Positions 36,227-46,610 of a DNA stretch of 64,000 bases are shown here, in pieces; position 1 is the stretch's first letter; every line of letters begins with the position of its first letter. This DNA is from Acidobacteriota bacterium (GTDB lineage: Bacteria > Acidobacteriota > Thermoanaerobaculia > Multivoradales > Multivoraceae): assembly GCA_029263415.1 (NCBI GenBank), contig JAJCXN010000044.1:62001-126000 (forward strand), given 5' to 3'. The notes beneath the pieces are model-generated. The model was not told where the DNA came from and ran no database searches. It saw only the letters and a list, made by a program, of their open reading frames with translations. Made by a program: the position numbers and the translations under genes.

Positions 36227-36544
36227 TCAGGAAAGCTGCTCACCCTCGTCGTCGAAGTAGATCGGGTCCGAAACATAGTGCACACCGCGTTGTGCCAAAG
36301 CCTTACGACTCACCGCTTCTTCAGAGACATCTTCGGGGTCCATCACCGCCACTTCGATCTCTTCGAGCCAGCCATCGAGCATACCGATCGGCTCCCCATT
36401 TTCATCTAGCGCCCGTCCGTTGAGCCATTCGAGAACCGACACGGCTTTGGAATAGGACTCTTCGGTGATGCCATACAAGCGCCCGAAACTCTCGATCTCT
36501 TCTTCATCTTGAACTTTTGGTTCATCGTAGAGAACGGTCACCAT
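36227..36544 (-). CDS. Small acidic hypothetical protein
   Basis: About 105 residues from MVTVLYDEPKVQDEEEIESF, with GRLYGITEESYSKAVSVLEW and LDGWLEEIEVAVMDPEDVSE. It is strongly acidic, with no signal peptide or membrane span. An earlier ATG (36640) would add 32 residues that look unnatural, so I prefer the inner start. The family is not recognised. It lies between the kinase and uvrA on the same strand. Confidence 0.55.
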   Translation of the reverse strand: MVTVLYDEPKVQDEEEIESFGRLYGITEESYSKAVSVLEWLNGRALDENGEPIGMLDGWLEEIEVAVMDPEDVSEEAVSRKALAQRGVHYVSDPIYFDDEGEQLS

Positions 36545-36740
36545 GCAGCGGAAGATGTACAGGTTAGGAGCGATGGCAATTGCTGGATCCAGGATCACGG
36601 CGTGGTCTCTTTCATTGTTCGTCGTCTGTCGTTGTGTCACTGCGATTACGAGCCACTGCGCTCAAGAGCAATACTCTGAGTGTCACAACTCTGAGTTTCA
36701 CTGGGGGTCCCGGATCTCCGGCGTCGGAGTCACTTGAGCT

Positions 36741-39572
36741 TCAATTGAGGATGCGTTTAAGGAACTGTCCGGTGTATGAGCGTTTGGTCGCGGCAACCTG
36801 CTCGGGCGTGCCGGCGACTAGCACCTCGCCACCCTCATCGCCGCCTTCGGGTCCTAGATCGATGATCCAGTCGGCGATCTTGATCACGTCGAGGTTGTGT
36901 TCCACTACCAGCACCGTGTTGCCGCCGTCGGTCAGACGCTGAAGAATCGCCACCAGCTTCTTGACGTCAGCGAAGTGAAGTCCAGTGGTCGGCTCATCGA
37001 GCAAGTACATGGTCTTGCCGGTCGACCGCTTGCACAATTCAGTAGCGAGTTTGACTCGCTGTGCTTCGCCGCCGGACAGGGTAGTGGCCGGCTGTCCCAA
37101 CCGGATGTAGCCCAGGCCGACATCATTCAACGTTGTCAGGATACGCGAGATCGACGGGACGTTCTGGAAAACTTCCGCTGCTCGCTCGACCGAGAGCGCC
37201 AGGATGTCGGCCACGCTCATTCCCTTGAACCGCACCTGCAACGTTTCTCGGTCGTAGCGGCTACCGCCGCACACTTCGCAGGTAACGTACACGTCTGGCA
37301 AGAAGTGCATCTCAATCTTGTTCTGCCCGTCACCCTGGCACGCCTCACATCGGCCGCCTTTGACGTTGAAGCTGAACCGCCCCGGTTTGTAGCCGCGCGC
37401 CCGAGCCTCTTGCGTTTGCGCTAATAGATTACGAATCGGGCCGAAGACGTTGGTGTAAGTGGCTGGATTCGAACGCGGGGTGCGCCCGATCGGGCTTTGG
37501 TCGATCGAGATGATCTTGTCCAAGTGTTCGAGACCATTGATCGCATCGACGTCGCCGGTGGCTTGCGATGACCGATAAAAGTGTCGTGACAGTGCGCGAT
37601 AGAGAACGTCATGGATCAACGAACTCTTGCCCGAGCCTGAGACTCCCGTGACCACCGTCAAACACCCAAGGGGCACGTCGACGTCGACGTTCTTCAGATT
37701 GTTGTGGCGCGCACCTCGGATCTCAAGAGCTTTGCCGTTGCCTTCACGGCGCTCCTCGGGAATCTCGATTTTGAGCGTCCCCCGCAGGTACTGCCCGGTG
37801 AGACTGGTTTTGTGTTTCTTGACCTGGGCATAGGTGCCGGCGACGACCACTTCACCACCGTGCTCGCCCGCACCGGGCCCCAAATCAACGATCCAATCAG
37901 CCGCACGCATCGTGTCCTCGTCATGCTCCACCACCAGCACCGAGTTGCCCAGGTCTCGCATCCCTTGCAGGGTTCCCAATAGGCGATCGTTGTCTCGCTG
38001 GTGCAAGCCAATCGACGGTTCGTCCAACACGTAGAGCACACCCATCAACTTGCTGCCAACCTGAGTGGCCAGTCGGATGCGCTGGCTTTCGCCGCCCGAA
38101 AGCGTGCCCGATGTTCGGCTTAGCGAGAGGTAACCAACGCCCACGTTGTGCAAAAAGCCAGATCGATCGACCACTTCTTGGAAGATCTTGGCGGTGATAC
38201 TCCTCTCCTTCTTAGACAACTTGAGCCCGTTCATCGCATCACGAAGCTCGGTCACTGACAGCGCACACAAGTGGTCGATTGCGAGCCCGCCGACGGTGAC
38301 CGCTAAGGCCTCCGGTCGCAACCTGCGGCCTTCGCAGCCCGGACACTTCTGGATCGACATGTATTTCTCGATCTCGGTGCGCACGCCCTGAGACTCGGTC
38401 TCACGGTGGCGGCGCTCGAGATTCGGGATCACACCCTCGAAACGGCCCCGCCACTTGTAGCTGCTCTTCTTGCCACTGACCTCGAAGTCCATCTCCTTGT
38501 CGCCGGTGCCGAACAGAACGATGTTACGAGCGCGCTTGGACAGCTTGTTCCAGGGCGTGGTCAGTTTGAAGTTCATCGCCGCTGCCACGGCGCGCACCAT
38601 GCGCATTCGCCACGAACGCTTGGTCGGCGGCCACGGCGTGATCACCCCATCCGCGATCGACAGGCTCAGGTCGCCGAGCACCTTCTGGTGATCGACTGCC
38701 ATCAAAGTCCCCAGCCCACCGCAGCTGTCGCAAGCTCCAAAGGGGCTGTTGAACGAGAACAGTCGCGGCGTAATTTCAGCCAGACTGGTGCCACACTGCG
38801 AGCACGCATAGTTCTGCGACAACGTCTCCTCCGGCAGGCCGCTGGGCGCAATCACTGCGAGTCCGCGCCCAACCTTGAGTGCGGTTTCGAACGAGCTCGA
38901 CACGCGAGCCTCGAGCCCATCGCGAATCACCAAGCGGTCCACCACAATGTCGATGTCATGTTTGAGCTTCTTGTCCAAACGAGGCATCTCGCCGGTCGAG
39001 AGATCCACCATCTCGCCGTCGATGCGGGCGCGCAAAAAGCCCTCCCTGCCCATTTGTTCGAGCTGCTTCTTGTACTCACCCTTCTTCCCGCGCACATATG
39101 GGGCAAGCAGCAACAAACGGGTGCCTTCGGGCAACGACAGCACGCGATCGACCATCTGCTGCACCGTTTGCGGCCGGATGATCTCTCCGCAGCTGGGGCA
39201 ATGCGGAATACCGATACTCGCGTAGAGCAGCCGCAGATAGTCGTAGATCTCAGTGACTGTGCCGACCGTCGATCGAGGATTGCGCGACACCGATTTCTGT
39301 TCGATCGAGATCGCCGGCGACAAGCCTTCGATGGCATCGACATCGGGCTTCTCTGCTTGGTTCAAGAACTGGCGTGCGTAGGTCGACAGCGACTCGACGT
39401 AGCGGCGCTGACCTTCGGCGAACAATGTGTCAAACGCCAACGACGACTTGCCCGAACCCGACACGCCGGTAATCACCACCAACTTGTTGCGGGGGATGTC
39501 CAAAGAGACATCTTTGAGATTGTGCTGACGCGCACCCTTGACCCTGATCTGTTCCAAACGAACTACTCCCAA
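36741..39572 (-). CDS. uvrA: Excinuclease ABC subunit A
   Basis: The damage-recognition ATPase of nucleotide excision repair. The 943-residue protein has two ABC modules, with Walker [19 protein letters not shown] and [18 protein letters not shown]. Its signature motifs are [19 protein letters not shown] and [19 protein letters not shown]. Zinc modules show [11 protein letters not shown]...CDSCGG and CEACQGDGQ...CEVCGG. The length is normal. It follows smpB by 66 bases on the same strand. Confidence 0.98.
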   Translation of the reverse strand: MGVVRLEQIRVKGARQHNLKDVSLDIPRNKLVVITGVSGSGKSSLAFDTLFAEGQRRYVESLSTYARQFLNQAEKPDVDAIEGLSPAISIEQKSVSRNPRSTVGTVTEIYDYLRLLYASIGIPHCPSCGEIIRPQTVQQMVDRVLSLPEGTRLLLLAPYVRGKKGEYKKQLEQMGREGFLRARIDGEMVDLSTGEMPRLDKKLKHDIDIVVDRLVIRDGLEARVSSSFETALKVGRGLAVIAPSGLPEETLSQNYACSQCGTSLAEITPRLFSFNSPFGACDSCGGLGTLMAVDHQKVLGDLSLSIADGVITPWPPTKRSWRMRMVRAVAAAMNFKLTTPWNKLSKRARNIVLFGTGDKEMDFEVSGKKSSYKWRGRFEGVIPNLERRHRETESQGVRTEIEKYMSIQKCPGCEGRRLRPEALAVTVGGLAIDHLCALSVTELRDAMNGLKLSKKERSITAKIFQEVVDRSGFLHNVGVGYLSLSRTSGTLSGGESQRIRLATQVGSKLMGVLYVLDEPSIGLHQRDNDRLLGTLQGMRDLGNSVLVVEHDEDTMRAADWIVDLGPGAGEHGGEVVVAGTYAQVKKHKTSLTGQYLRGTLKIEIPEERREGNGKALEIRGARHNNLKNVDVDVPLGCLTVVTGVSGSGKSSLIHDVLYRALSRHFYRSSQATGDVDAINGLEHLDKIISIDQSPIGRTPRSNPATYTNVFGPIRNLLAQTQEARARGYKPGRFSFNVKGGRCEACQGDGQNKIEMHFLPDVYVTCEVCGGSRYDRETLQVRFKGMSVADILALSVERAAEVFQNVPSISRILTTLNDVGLGYIRLGQPATTLSGGEAQRVKLATELCKRSTGKTMYLLDEPTTGLHFADVKKLVAILQRLTDGGNTVLVVEHNLDVIKIADWIIDLGPEGGDEGGEVLVAGTPEQVAATKRSYTGQFLKRILN

Positions 39573-39638
39573 GTGCAGCCGGCGTTTGACCGGCTTCCAT
39601 CCAACGAACGAACTTGCGCCGCTCTGGTCCCGACGTTC

Positions 39639-40136
39639 TTACTCGTCGACGTCTACCGCGCGTCGACCACTCGACTTCATTGCTTCGTGCGCCTCGCGAT
39701 CGAGATCGCGCTCACGGATCACCTGTCGCTTGTCATGCAGCTTCTTGCCCTGTACTAGTCCCACTTCGACCTTGATGTGGTTGCCCTTGAGGTAAACACT
39801 CAAAGGCACGATGCTGAATCCTTTCAGCACCGACTTCGTCTGGAGCCGATCCAGCTCCCGTCGCCGCATGAGTAGTTTACGCCTTCTTTCCGGCTCGTGG
39901 TTCTCTCGATTCCCATGTGAGTAGGGAGAAAAGTGAGCACCTACCAACCACGCCTCATCATCAACAAACTCAACAAAGGAGTCCTTCAACTGGATCTTGC
40001 CTCCGCGGGCCGCCTTGACTTCAGTCCCCTTCAACGCGATGCCCGCCTCGAGCTGGTCGAGGACGTGGTACTCATACTTGGCCCGCCGGTTGCTGGCGAG
40101 GACCGGCGAGTCCTTGGATTTTGTATTGCTTGACAT
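39639..40136 (-). CDS. smpB: SsrA-binding protein SmpB
   Basis: The partner of tmRNA in trans-translation. The 165-residue protein shows NRRAKYEYHVLDQLEAGIAL, GTEVKAARGGKIQLKDSFV, FSPYSHGNRENHEPERRRKL and the basic C-terminus KKLHDKRQVIRERDLDREAH. I chose ATG 40136 (MSSNTKSKDS), preceded by GGGTAG; the frame stays open upstream, but that part is not conserved. No tmRNA gene was recognised nearby, although ssrA is often close to smpB. It diverges from lpxC. Confidence 0.96.
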   Translation of the reverse strand: MSSNTKSKDSPVLASNRRAKYEYHVLDQLEAGIALKGTEVKAARGGKIQLKDSFVEFVDDEAWLVGAHFSPYSHGNRENHEPERRRKLLMRRRELDRLQTKSVLKGFSIVPLSVYLKGNHIKVEVGLVQGKKLHDKRQVIRERDLDREAHEAMKSSGRRAVDVDE

Positions 40137-40191
40137 GATCACTACCCGCGAAGCGCGGCATTTGGTGGGCGGCGAGTCTAACCGTACGCGG

Positions 40192-40208
40192 GCGCCATGC
40201 AGTGGCGC
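40192..40208. other. Small hairpin upstream of smpB
   Basis: GCGCCA and TGGCGC pair perfectly around TGCAG, in the smpB-lpxC divergent gap. No U-tract follows. Confidence 0.4.
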
Positions 40209-40238
40209 AGGCGGAGTGGAGTGACGCAGGCGAGGTGT

Positions 40239-40260
40239 GGCAAATTTGCAACATGTTGCC
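40239..40260. promoter_or_regulatory. Double palindrome in the smpB-lpxC divergent gap
   Basis: Two perfect palindromes, GCAAATTTGC (40240-40249) and GCAACATGTTGC (40248-40259), share a GC and form a compact symmetric block of 20 bases. Such a site between divergent genes could bind a dimeric repressor, but the regulator is unknown. Confidence 0.35.
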
Positions 40261-40362
40261 GAAAGACCACAACTAGACCGTGAGACTCGAGCCTTAGGCC
40301 TCCAAAAACAAAGGACCTGGGGCTGACCAAGAGATGGCACCACTCTTGCTGTACTGGTCCTG

Positions 40363-41445
40363 ATGGATACCCTACGTTCAACTGTGCCGTTGACTCGCAC
40401 CTCCAACCCACGGAACAACCCACCGAGGCCGGCGGATGTACTTGCTCATCCCCGAGAGCTGTTACCTAACGTCCCCAATGTGCAGAAGGCATTGTTTCAG
40501 CAGAACACCATCGCGCGCGCCACCAGCGTTGAAGGTCTTGGGATCCACACCGGCCGACCAGTCACCCTGCGTTTGCTGCCAGCGCCAGTCGATACCGGCA
40601 TCATTTTTCGCCGAACCGACCGCGGCAATGTGGAGATTCCGGCACGCTGCAGTGAAGTCGTTTCGCTCGACCTCGCCACGACTCTAGGCACTCGTCAGGA
40701 TCCGGCAAACGAGGGCGGTGCATCTGAAGGCAGGGCATCTAGCGTTACGGTATCGACCATCGAGCATCTGATGGCAGCCGCCCACATGATGTCGATCGAC
40801 AACCTGATCGTCGAAGTCAACGGCCCTGAGATCCCCATCCTCGACGGCTCAGCGACACCGTTCATGAAGCTGCTTGAGGCCGCTGGTGTCGAGGGGCTTG
40901 CCGCCACCCGCAAGGTGTTCGTGGTGACGGAGCCGGTTGAACTCGAACTCGAAGACAAGTGGATCCGCGTATCGCCTTATCCTGGTCTCCGGATCAGCTA
41001 CACCCTCGACTACGAGATCGAGTCGATCGGGCACCAAGAGATCGATTTCGTGATCGATCGCACATCGTTTGGCACAGAGCTGGCTTCAGCGCGCACCTTC
41101 GGTCTGCGCCGCGACATTGATCGCTTGCACGCCATGGGCCTAGGGCTCGGCGGCCGCAAAGACAACTGCGTGGTGTTCTCGGCCGATGGCCCGACCAACA
41201 CCGCTCTACGATTCCCTGACGAGCCCGTTCGCCACAAGGCCCTCGACGCCATTGGCGACTTCGCTCTACTCGGCGCACCGCTCTGGGGCCATCTCGAAGT
41301 CAAGCGTGGAGGGCACTTGCTCCACTATCGCCTGATGGAGAAACTGCTGGCGAACCCACACACCTGGAGCTTGGCCAGCCTCGATGCCAGCCACCAGATT
41401 GAAGGCCAAGACGGCCTGCCTCAAGCCGCTCGAGCCACCGGCTAG
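40363..41445 (+). CDS. lpxC: UDP-3-O-acyl-N-acetylglucosamine deacetylase
   Basis: The committed step of lipid A synthesis, showing that the organism makes an LPS-type outer membrane. Zinc-site motifs are present: TIEHLMAAAHMMSIDNL (first His), EIPILDGSATPFM and RHKALDAIGDFALLG (His and Asp). The conserved core begins at FQQNTIARATSVEGLGIHTG, about 44 residues into the frame. A GTG at 40474-40480 near VQKALFQQ may therefore be the true start, while the first ATG at 40363 gives 360 residues. It leads a rightward run with DUF4390, NtrY/NtrX, yqeY and selB. Confidence 0.95.
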   Translation: MDTLRSTVPLTRTSNPRNNPPRPADVLAHPRELLPNVPNVQKALFQQNTIARATSVEGLGIHTGRPVTLRLLPAPVDTGIIFRRTDRGNVEIPARCSEVVSLDLATTLGTRQDPANEGGASEGRASSVTVSTIEHLMAAAHMMSIDNLIVEVNGPEIPILDGSATPFMKLLEAAGVEGLAATRKVFVVTEPVELELEDKWIRVSPYPGLRISYTLDYEIESIGHQEIDFVIDRTSFGTELASARTFGLRRDIDRLHAMGLGLGGRKDNCVVFSADGPTNTALRFPDEPVRHKALDAIGDFALLGAPLWGHLEVKRGGHLLHYRLMEKLLANPHTWSLASLDASHQIEGQDGLPQAARATG

Positions 41446-41613
41446 GCCGCTGGCGCAACAGCGTCTACCTACCTCTTCAAAGCGCGAAACAACCCACTTC
41501 AGCAAAAGGGGTGGTACCATAGCTGGATGTTCTCAGACCATGCAGCATCTGCTCGTCCCTGTGCAGCTCGCATCCCTGCTCTTTCGGACGCCTTTTGGGG
41601 CGCTCCTTCAAGC

Positions 41614-42252
41614 ATGAGGCTCGCAGGCATGAGGCTTGTCAGCCTGGTTCTGCTGATCGGGACAGTCGGAGTATGGAGCCCAGCAGTTAGCGCGCTGGGT
41701 GCTGAGGACCCGGAGATCGTTCATCTGCACTCTTCAGTCGCCGGCCGAGAACTCCAAGCGAGTCTCCATCTCCTGGACGCGTTCGATGAACCGACTCGGC
41801 TACGGCTCGAAGCAGGCATGCCGACGAGCTTCACCTACCACTTCAAGCTTGAGACCAAGCGGCGCTGGTGGTTCGACCCAACCGACGTCACTAGCCAACT
41901 CGAAGTGATCGCCATTTTCGACGCTATCGACCGCGAGTATCAAATCAACTACATGCTCGACGGCCGCTTGGTGCAGAGCCGGGTAGCGCAAGACCTGCGC
42001 TCACTCGAGCGGGCCATGACCGTGATCGGACCAATCAGCATCTTCGAACTCGACGGCAAGCTCAGACTGCGGTTGGAATCGCTCGAAGAAGGCAAGTCGG
42101 TCCTCAGAGCTCGCGCCGTGGTCGGTTCCCGTGCCTGGCTCGGCATCATTCCGACCAGCATCGGCAGTCCCTGGCTAGAAACCGCGGTCCCGGTCAACGA
42201 CTTGAGCCTGCCGCGAGAGCTCGAGCCTGCGCGGCCCTCTCTATTTCAGTAG
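41614..42252 (+). CDS. DUF4390 exported protein
   Basis: A 212-residue protein with a signal peptide (LVSLVLLIGTVGVWSPAVSA). The mature part matches DUF4390 as I know it: beta-rich, with TSFTYHFKLETKRRWWFDPT, QINYMLDGRLVQSRV and a conserved C-terminal LGIIPTSIGSPWLETAVPVN. DUF4390 genes typically stand directly upstream of ntrY-like kinases, as here, and may form an extracytoplasmic part of the signalling system (inference). I chose ATG 41614 because it opens the signal peptide; the frame extends back to 41527. Confidence 0.82.
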   Translation: MRLAGMRLVSLVLLIGTVGVWSPAVSALGAEDPEIVHLHSSVAGRELQASLHLLDAFDEPTRLRLEAGMPTSFTYHFKLETKRRWWFDPTDVTSQLEVIAIFDAIDREYQINYMLDGRLVQSRVAQDLRSLERAMTVIGPISIFELDGKLRLRLESLEEGKSVLRARAVVGSRAWLGIIPTSIGSPWLETAVPVNDLSLPRELEPARPSLFQ

Positions 42253-42423
42253 TTGACTTCTTCTAGCAGGCCGTGGTGAAACTCTCGTGGGCTGAGTTTG
42301 AGCGCCGTCCCCACGGGAGGCTGGCGCACCACGAACTGACTGCCCAGATCCCCGCGCTCAATCCCGCGCGAGTTGCAGGACGGCTACCTGGATGCCCATC
42401 CAGCGCCCAGACTCTGAGCGCAG

Positions 42424-44691
42424 ATGAGCGCTAACGGCGACAAGCCACAGAACCAAGAGCGGCCCACGGTAGGCGCTCGCCTCAAGGACAACCGCACTGT
42501 CTTTTTGGCGTTGACCATCACTCTGTTGGTGATCACCATCGCGTATTACGTGATCTTGCGTGGTCGCGAGCAAGACCCGGCCCTGGTCAACAACCAGATC
42601 CTGCTGTTCTTCCTGCGCAATGTGAACGCCGTGCTGGTCACAGCGCTGGCCTTCGTCCTAGTTCGCAACCTGACCAAACTTTGGTTCGAGTATCGCGGCA
42701 AGCGGCTCGGTGCCAAGCTCAAGACCAAGCTAGTAGTGACCTATATAGGGCTCTCCTTGATCCCGGTGATGCTGCTGTTCGCAATCGGCACCGAGGTCCT
42801 TCAAGGTTCGCTTGACACGGTCTTCCGAACCAACAGCAGCGAACTTCTCGAACCTGGCTACGACGTCTCGCTGGCACTCTCATCGCAGATCGAAAAGCGC
42901 AATCAGATCAACGCCGAGCTGATTCTCGAGTCGATCGGCGAGCTCCCGATCGACGACAACCGAACCCAACCGCAACTCGACCGGGTGCTCAAAGCTCGCT
43001 TGGGCAAGCTCGAACTCGACGTCATCTACGCGTTCCACGAGACCGAGTTCGTGCACGCTGTGACCAACCCGACCAGCGGCATCGTCGACCTCCCGGACAT
43101 CGACTCGGAGCTACTGCTCGCCACCTTGCGCGGAGGTCGCACCTCGCAAGTGCAGCGGCTGCCAGGCAACGCTCAGCGCTTGCTACTGGGCGCTGCGGCC
43201 AGCGAGGACACCGGCTCCGAGCGCACCATCATCGTTGCCGGTTCGGTGTTATCAGAGCAACTCTCTGAGCAGACCAGGATGTTGGTCGATGCTGGTCAAG
43301 CGAGTCGCCAAGTTCTGGTCCAAGAACCAGAAATCCGATCGGTCCAAACCCTCACCTTCCTGATGGTCACGCTAGTTCTACTTCTGACCTGCTCTTGGGT
43401 CGGCCTCTATCTCGCGCGGCAGGTGACGGTGCCCATCCAAGCATTGGCCGACGGCACGCGCCGTATTGCTCAGGGCGATCTTGAGCATCGTGTCGAAGCG
43501 GCTGCCGACGACGAACTCGGCGTACTGGTCGACTCCTTCAATCAGATGACCAGCGAACTTCAACGCAGCAAGACTCTGCTCGAAGAGAGCAACTTCGACC
43601 TGATCACCTCGAACAACGAGCTGGACCAAGCTCGCGAGCGCATCGGCACCGTCTTGAGGAGCGTGTCGACCGGCGTTATCTCGATCGATCAGGAACGACG
43701 CATCACCACCTGCAACGATGCTGCAGGCCAGATGCTGAACCTGGAGCCGAAGAGTATTGAGGGCAAGGATCTCCAAGCAGCGCTCAACCAGCACGAAGCG
43801 CTGCACAACTTGCTAACGGCCCAAGAAGAGACGGAAGACTCGGCGGAGGAGCATCTAGCCTTGAACAGTCGGACTCGACGAAGCCAGCATCGCGCTGCCA
43901 TCAACAATGAATGGAAGACGTTCGAGGTGTCATCAACGCCTCTAGTAGCCAAGGGCGAGAGCCGAGGCCGAGTCGTAGTGCTCGAGGACCTCACTGAGCT
44001 GATTCGGGCGCAAAAGCTCGCCACCTGGAACGAAGCCGCTCGACGCATAGCGCACGAGATCAAGAACCCCCTCACCCCGATCAAGCTGTCCGCCGAACGT
44101 TTGCTCAAGAAGCACAAGGCGAATGATCCAGACTTCGACAGCACGCTCGACGGATCGATCAAGATCATCGTGCGCGAAGTCGAGAAGATGAAGAACCTGG
44201 TGGATGAGTTCGCGCGCTTCGCGCGCATGCCGTCACCGAGTCTGAGCCAACTGGACGCCGGCCAGATGTGCCGCGACGTGGTCAAGCTCTACACCGACAT
44301 CAAACAGGGCGTCGAGGTGATCGCGCTCACCGACACCGACCAGCTCAACGGAGCCTCCGCGCTCACCGTTGCCGGCGACGAGGCGCAACTGCGCAGTGCG
44401 CTAATCAACCTGATCGACAACGCGATCGAGGCGACCACCGGGCCAGGGACTGTAGTGGTGCGGGCTCAACGCCGTGCGACTGAACTCAGGCTGCAGGTCG
44501 CTGATCCAGGCCCCGGTGTTAGGCCCGAAGACAAAGAGCGGTTGTTCCTGCCCTACTTCTCCACCAAAGGCCGCGGCACCGGGCTAGGCTTGTCAATCGT
44601 TCATCGGATCGTGACCGACCACCATGGCACTATTCGGATCGACGACAACCAACCGCACGGCGCAGTCTTCACCATCGACCTCCCAACCTAG
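42424..44691 (+). CDS. NtrY-like sensor histidine kinase
   Basis: A 755-residue membrane kinase. Four hydrophobic segments lie in the N-terminal third (VFLALTITLLVITIAYYVIL; VVTYIGLSLIPVMLLFAIG; a further one at about 315-335). A HAMP domain follows (VTVPIQALADGTRRIAQGDL), then a PAS domain (VSTGVISIDQERRITTCNDA). The H-box is RRIAHEIKNPLTPIKLSAER with the phospho-His kept. The ATPase has NLIDNAIEAT, VADPGPGV and GTGLGLSIVHRIV. The stop codon is two bases from the start of the regulator gene, so the pair is coupled. The signal is unknown; envelope or nitrogen stress are the usual options for this family. Confidence 0.92.
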   Translation: MSANGDKPQNQERPTVGARLKDNRTVFLALTITLLVITIAYYVILRGREQDPALVNNQILLFFLRNVNAVLVTALAFVLVRNLTKLWFEYRGKRLGAKLKTKLVVTYIGLSLIPVMLLFAIGTEVLQGSLDTVFRTNSSELLEPGYDVSLALSSQIEKRNQINAELILESIGELPIDDNRTQPQLDRVLKARLGKLELDVIYAFHETEFVHAVTNPTSGIVDLPDIDSELLLATLRGGRTSQVQRLPGNAQRLLLGAAASEDTGSERTIIVAGSVLSEQLSEQTRMLVDAGQASRQVLVQEPEIRSVQTLTFLMVTLVLLLTCSWVGLYLARQVTVPIQALADGTRRIAQGDLEHRVEAAADDELGVLVDSFNQMTSELQRSKTLLEESNFDLITSNNELDQARERIGTVLRSVSTGVISIDQERRITTCNDAAGQMLNLEPKSIEGKDLQAALNQHEALHNLLTAQEETEDSAEEHLALNSRTRRSQHRAAINNEWKTFEVSSTPLVAKGESRGRVVVLEDLTELIRAQKLATWNEAARRIAHEIKNPLTPIKLSAERLLKKHKANDPDFDSTLDGSIKIIVREVEKMKNLVDEFARFARMPSPSLSQLDAGQMCRDVVKLYTDIKQGVEVIALTDTDQLNGASALTVAGDEAQLRSALINLIDNAIEATTGPGTVVVRAQRRATELRLQVADPGPGVRPEDKERLFLPYFSTKGRGTGLGLSIVHRIVTDHHGTIRIDDNQPHGAVFTIDLPT

Positions 44692-44693
44692 AG

Positions 44694-46109
44694 ATGCAAC
44701 CACAGATCCTGATCGTCGATGACGAAGAAGGCATCCGCGAAACGCTGACTGCGATCCTCGAGGATGAGGGCTACCGCGTGCGTGCGGTGGAGAGCGCCGC
44801 AGCCGCGCGGGGCGCCCTGGCGGGCAACGACTTCGACTTGGTGTTGCTGGACGTTTGGCTACCGGACACCGACGGACTCACCCTGCTGGAGGAAGGTGCC
44901 GGGCAAAAGGCGGACGACTCGGCAGAAGCGGCTGTCCTGTTTGATATGCCGGTAATCGTGATCTCCGGGCACGGCACAGTCGACACCGCGGTGAAGGCAA
45001 TTCGCATCGGCGCCTACGACTTCCTCGAGAAGCCGTTGTCGCTCTCGCGCGTAATCTTGACGGTGGCCAATGCGCTTGAACACGGGCGCTTACAGCGTGA
45101 GGTCGAGACCCTCGCTAGTCGGCTCGATGGCGTCGACTCACTGGTCGGTGCCAGCGAGGTCATGCAGGTGCTCGCGGTCCAGCTGGATCTGATTGCCGAT
45201 TCCGATAGCCGCGTCGTCATCACCGGCGAGAACGGCACCGGCAAAGAATTGGTCGCCCGCCGCATCTGGGCTCGGTCAAGACGCTCAGATCGCGCCTTCG
45301 TTGCGGTCAATTGCGCCGCCATTCCACACGATCTGATCGAGAGTGAGCTCTTCGGTCACGCCAAAGGTGCCTTCACCGGAGCCACCAACGATCGCCGCGG
45401 CCGCTTTGAACAAGCAGATCTGGGCACATTGTTCCTGGACGAGATCGCAGACATGTCGCTGATGACCCAGGCCAAGGTGCTGCGGGTGCTGGAAGAGCAG
45501 CGCTTCGAACCGGTAGGCGGCAGTAACACCATCGAAGTCGATGTCCGTGTGCTCGCAGCCACCAACAAGAACCTCGAAACCGAGATTGCCGAGGGGCGCT
45601 TCCGTGAGGATCTGTTCTTTCGCCTGAACGTCATCCCAGTGCAAGTGCCGCCGCTGCGCGATCGGCCACCCGACATCTTGGCTTTGTTCGAACACTTCAT
45701 CGGCCACTACGCGCAAGAACTCGGCAAGCGCCCCAAGACGCTCCACGAAGAGACCCAACGGCGCTTGCTGCGGTATGCATGGCCCGGCAATGTGCGCGAG
45801 CTGCGCAACCTGGTGGAGCGCTTGATGATACTGGTCCCAAGCGATGAGATCGCGCCGACGGATTTGCCATCCAACTTGCGCAGCAAACAAAGTGCGCGAC
45901 TCAACACTGTTGCCCTGCGCGACTTTCCTTCGCTCAAGGTAGCGCGGGAGGCGTTCGAGTCGTCCTACATCCAACGGCTGCTCCGCGAAGAAGGGGGCAA
46001 CGTCACCCAAACCGCGAAGCGACTCGCAGTCGAACGCAGTAGTCTTCACCGCAAGCTCAAGAGCTACGGCATCGACAGCGGTCAGTTCGCGTCCCTCAAG
46101 GACAAATAG
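44694..46109 (+). CDS. NtrX-like sigma54-dependent response regulator
   Basis: A 471-residue regulator. The receiver domain has [10 protein letters not shown] and the phospho-Asp in [15 protein letters not shown]. The AAA+ domain has [13 protein letters not shown] (Walker A), [14 protein letters not shown] (the GAFTGA sigma54 contact) and [11 protein letters not shown] (Walker B). A Fis-type helix-turn-helix closes the protein ([20 protein letters not shown]). It pairs with the kinase just upstream. The organism must encode RpoN, which is not in this window. Confidence 0.95.
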   Translation: MQPQILIVDDEEGIRETLTAILEDEGYRVRAVESAAAARGALAGNDFDLVLLDVWLPDTDGLTLLEEGAGQKADDSAEAAVLFDMPVIVISGHGTVDTAVKAIRIGAYDFLEKPLSLSRVILTVANALEHGRLQREVETLASRLDGVDSLVGASEVMQVLAVQLDLIADSDSRVVITGENGTGKELVARRIWARSRRSDRAFVAVNCAAIPHDLIESELFGHAKGAFTGATNDRRGRFEQADLGTLFLDEIADMSLMTQAKVLRVLEEQRFEPVGGSNTIEVDVRVLAATNKNLETEIAEGRFREDLFFRLNVIPVQVPPLRDRPPDILALFEHFIGHYAQELGKRPKTLHEETQRRLLRYAWPGNVRELRNLVERLMILVPSDEIAPTDLPSNLRSKQSARLNTVALRDFPSLKVAREAFESSYIQRLLREEGGNVTQTAKRLAVERSSLHRKLKSYGIDSGQFASLKDK

Positions 46110-46166
46110 CCGCTCGCTCTGCTCGCAGTATCGCTCCACTCACCAACGTCTCGAAAGATCCCTACC

Positions 46167-46610
46167 ATGCTCCCCCAAACACGACTCGAAACCGATATCA
46201 AGACTGCGATGAAGGCCCGCGATGCCGATCGCCTCTCGACGCTGAGACTGCTCCTAGGCGCGGTCAAGAATCGCAAGATCGAACTTGGCGATGATCTCGA
46301 CGAGGCCGAGTTCTTGGCGATCGTGCAGAAGGCGGTCAAGCAACGCCGAGACGCCGCCGAGCAATTCCACAAAGGCGATCGCACTGAGCTCGCCCACAAG
46401 GAAGAGGCCGAAATCGTGGTGCTCAACGGATACCTGCCTGAGCAAGTGAACGAGGATGACGTGCGGGCGGCGATCGCCGAATTTCTCGCTAGCGGAGACC
46501 TGTCGGGACCGAAGGCAATGGGCCCAGTGATGAAGGCGATGAAAGAGAAGTTCGGCGGTGCCACCGACGGCCAGACCTTGAGCCGCATCGCTCGCGAACT
46601 CCTGACTTGA
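46167..46610 (+). CDS. GatB/YqeY domain protein
   Basis: A 147-residue YqeY family protein, related to the tRNA-binding tail of GatB. The motifs are TDIKTAMKARDADRLSTLRL, AVKQRRDAAEQFHKGDRTEL, LNGYLPEQVNEDDVRAAI and GPKAMGPVMKAMKEKFGG. The function in bacteria is unsettled. Its stop overlaps the TTG proposed as the selB start, suggesting coupling. Confidence 0.93.
   Translation: MLPQTRLETDIKTAMKARDADRLSTLRLLLGAVKNRKIELGDDLDEAEFLAIVQKAVKQRRDAAEQFHKGDRTELAHKEEAEIVVLNGYLPEQVNEDDVRAAIAEFLASGDLSGPKAMGPVMKAMKEKFGGATDGQTLSRIARELLT

Noticed and set aside
38406-39758. A long rightward open frame (about 450 codons) opposite uvrA
   Set aside because: It is antisense to a clearly conserved gene in a GC-rich genome, has His/Arg/Leu-rich composition and no recognisable motif.
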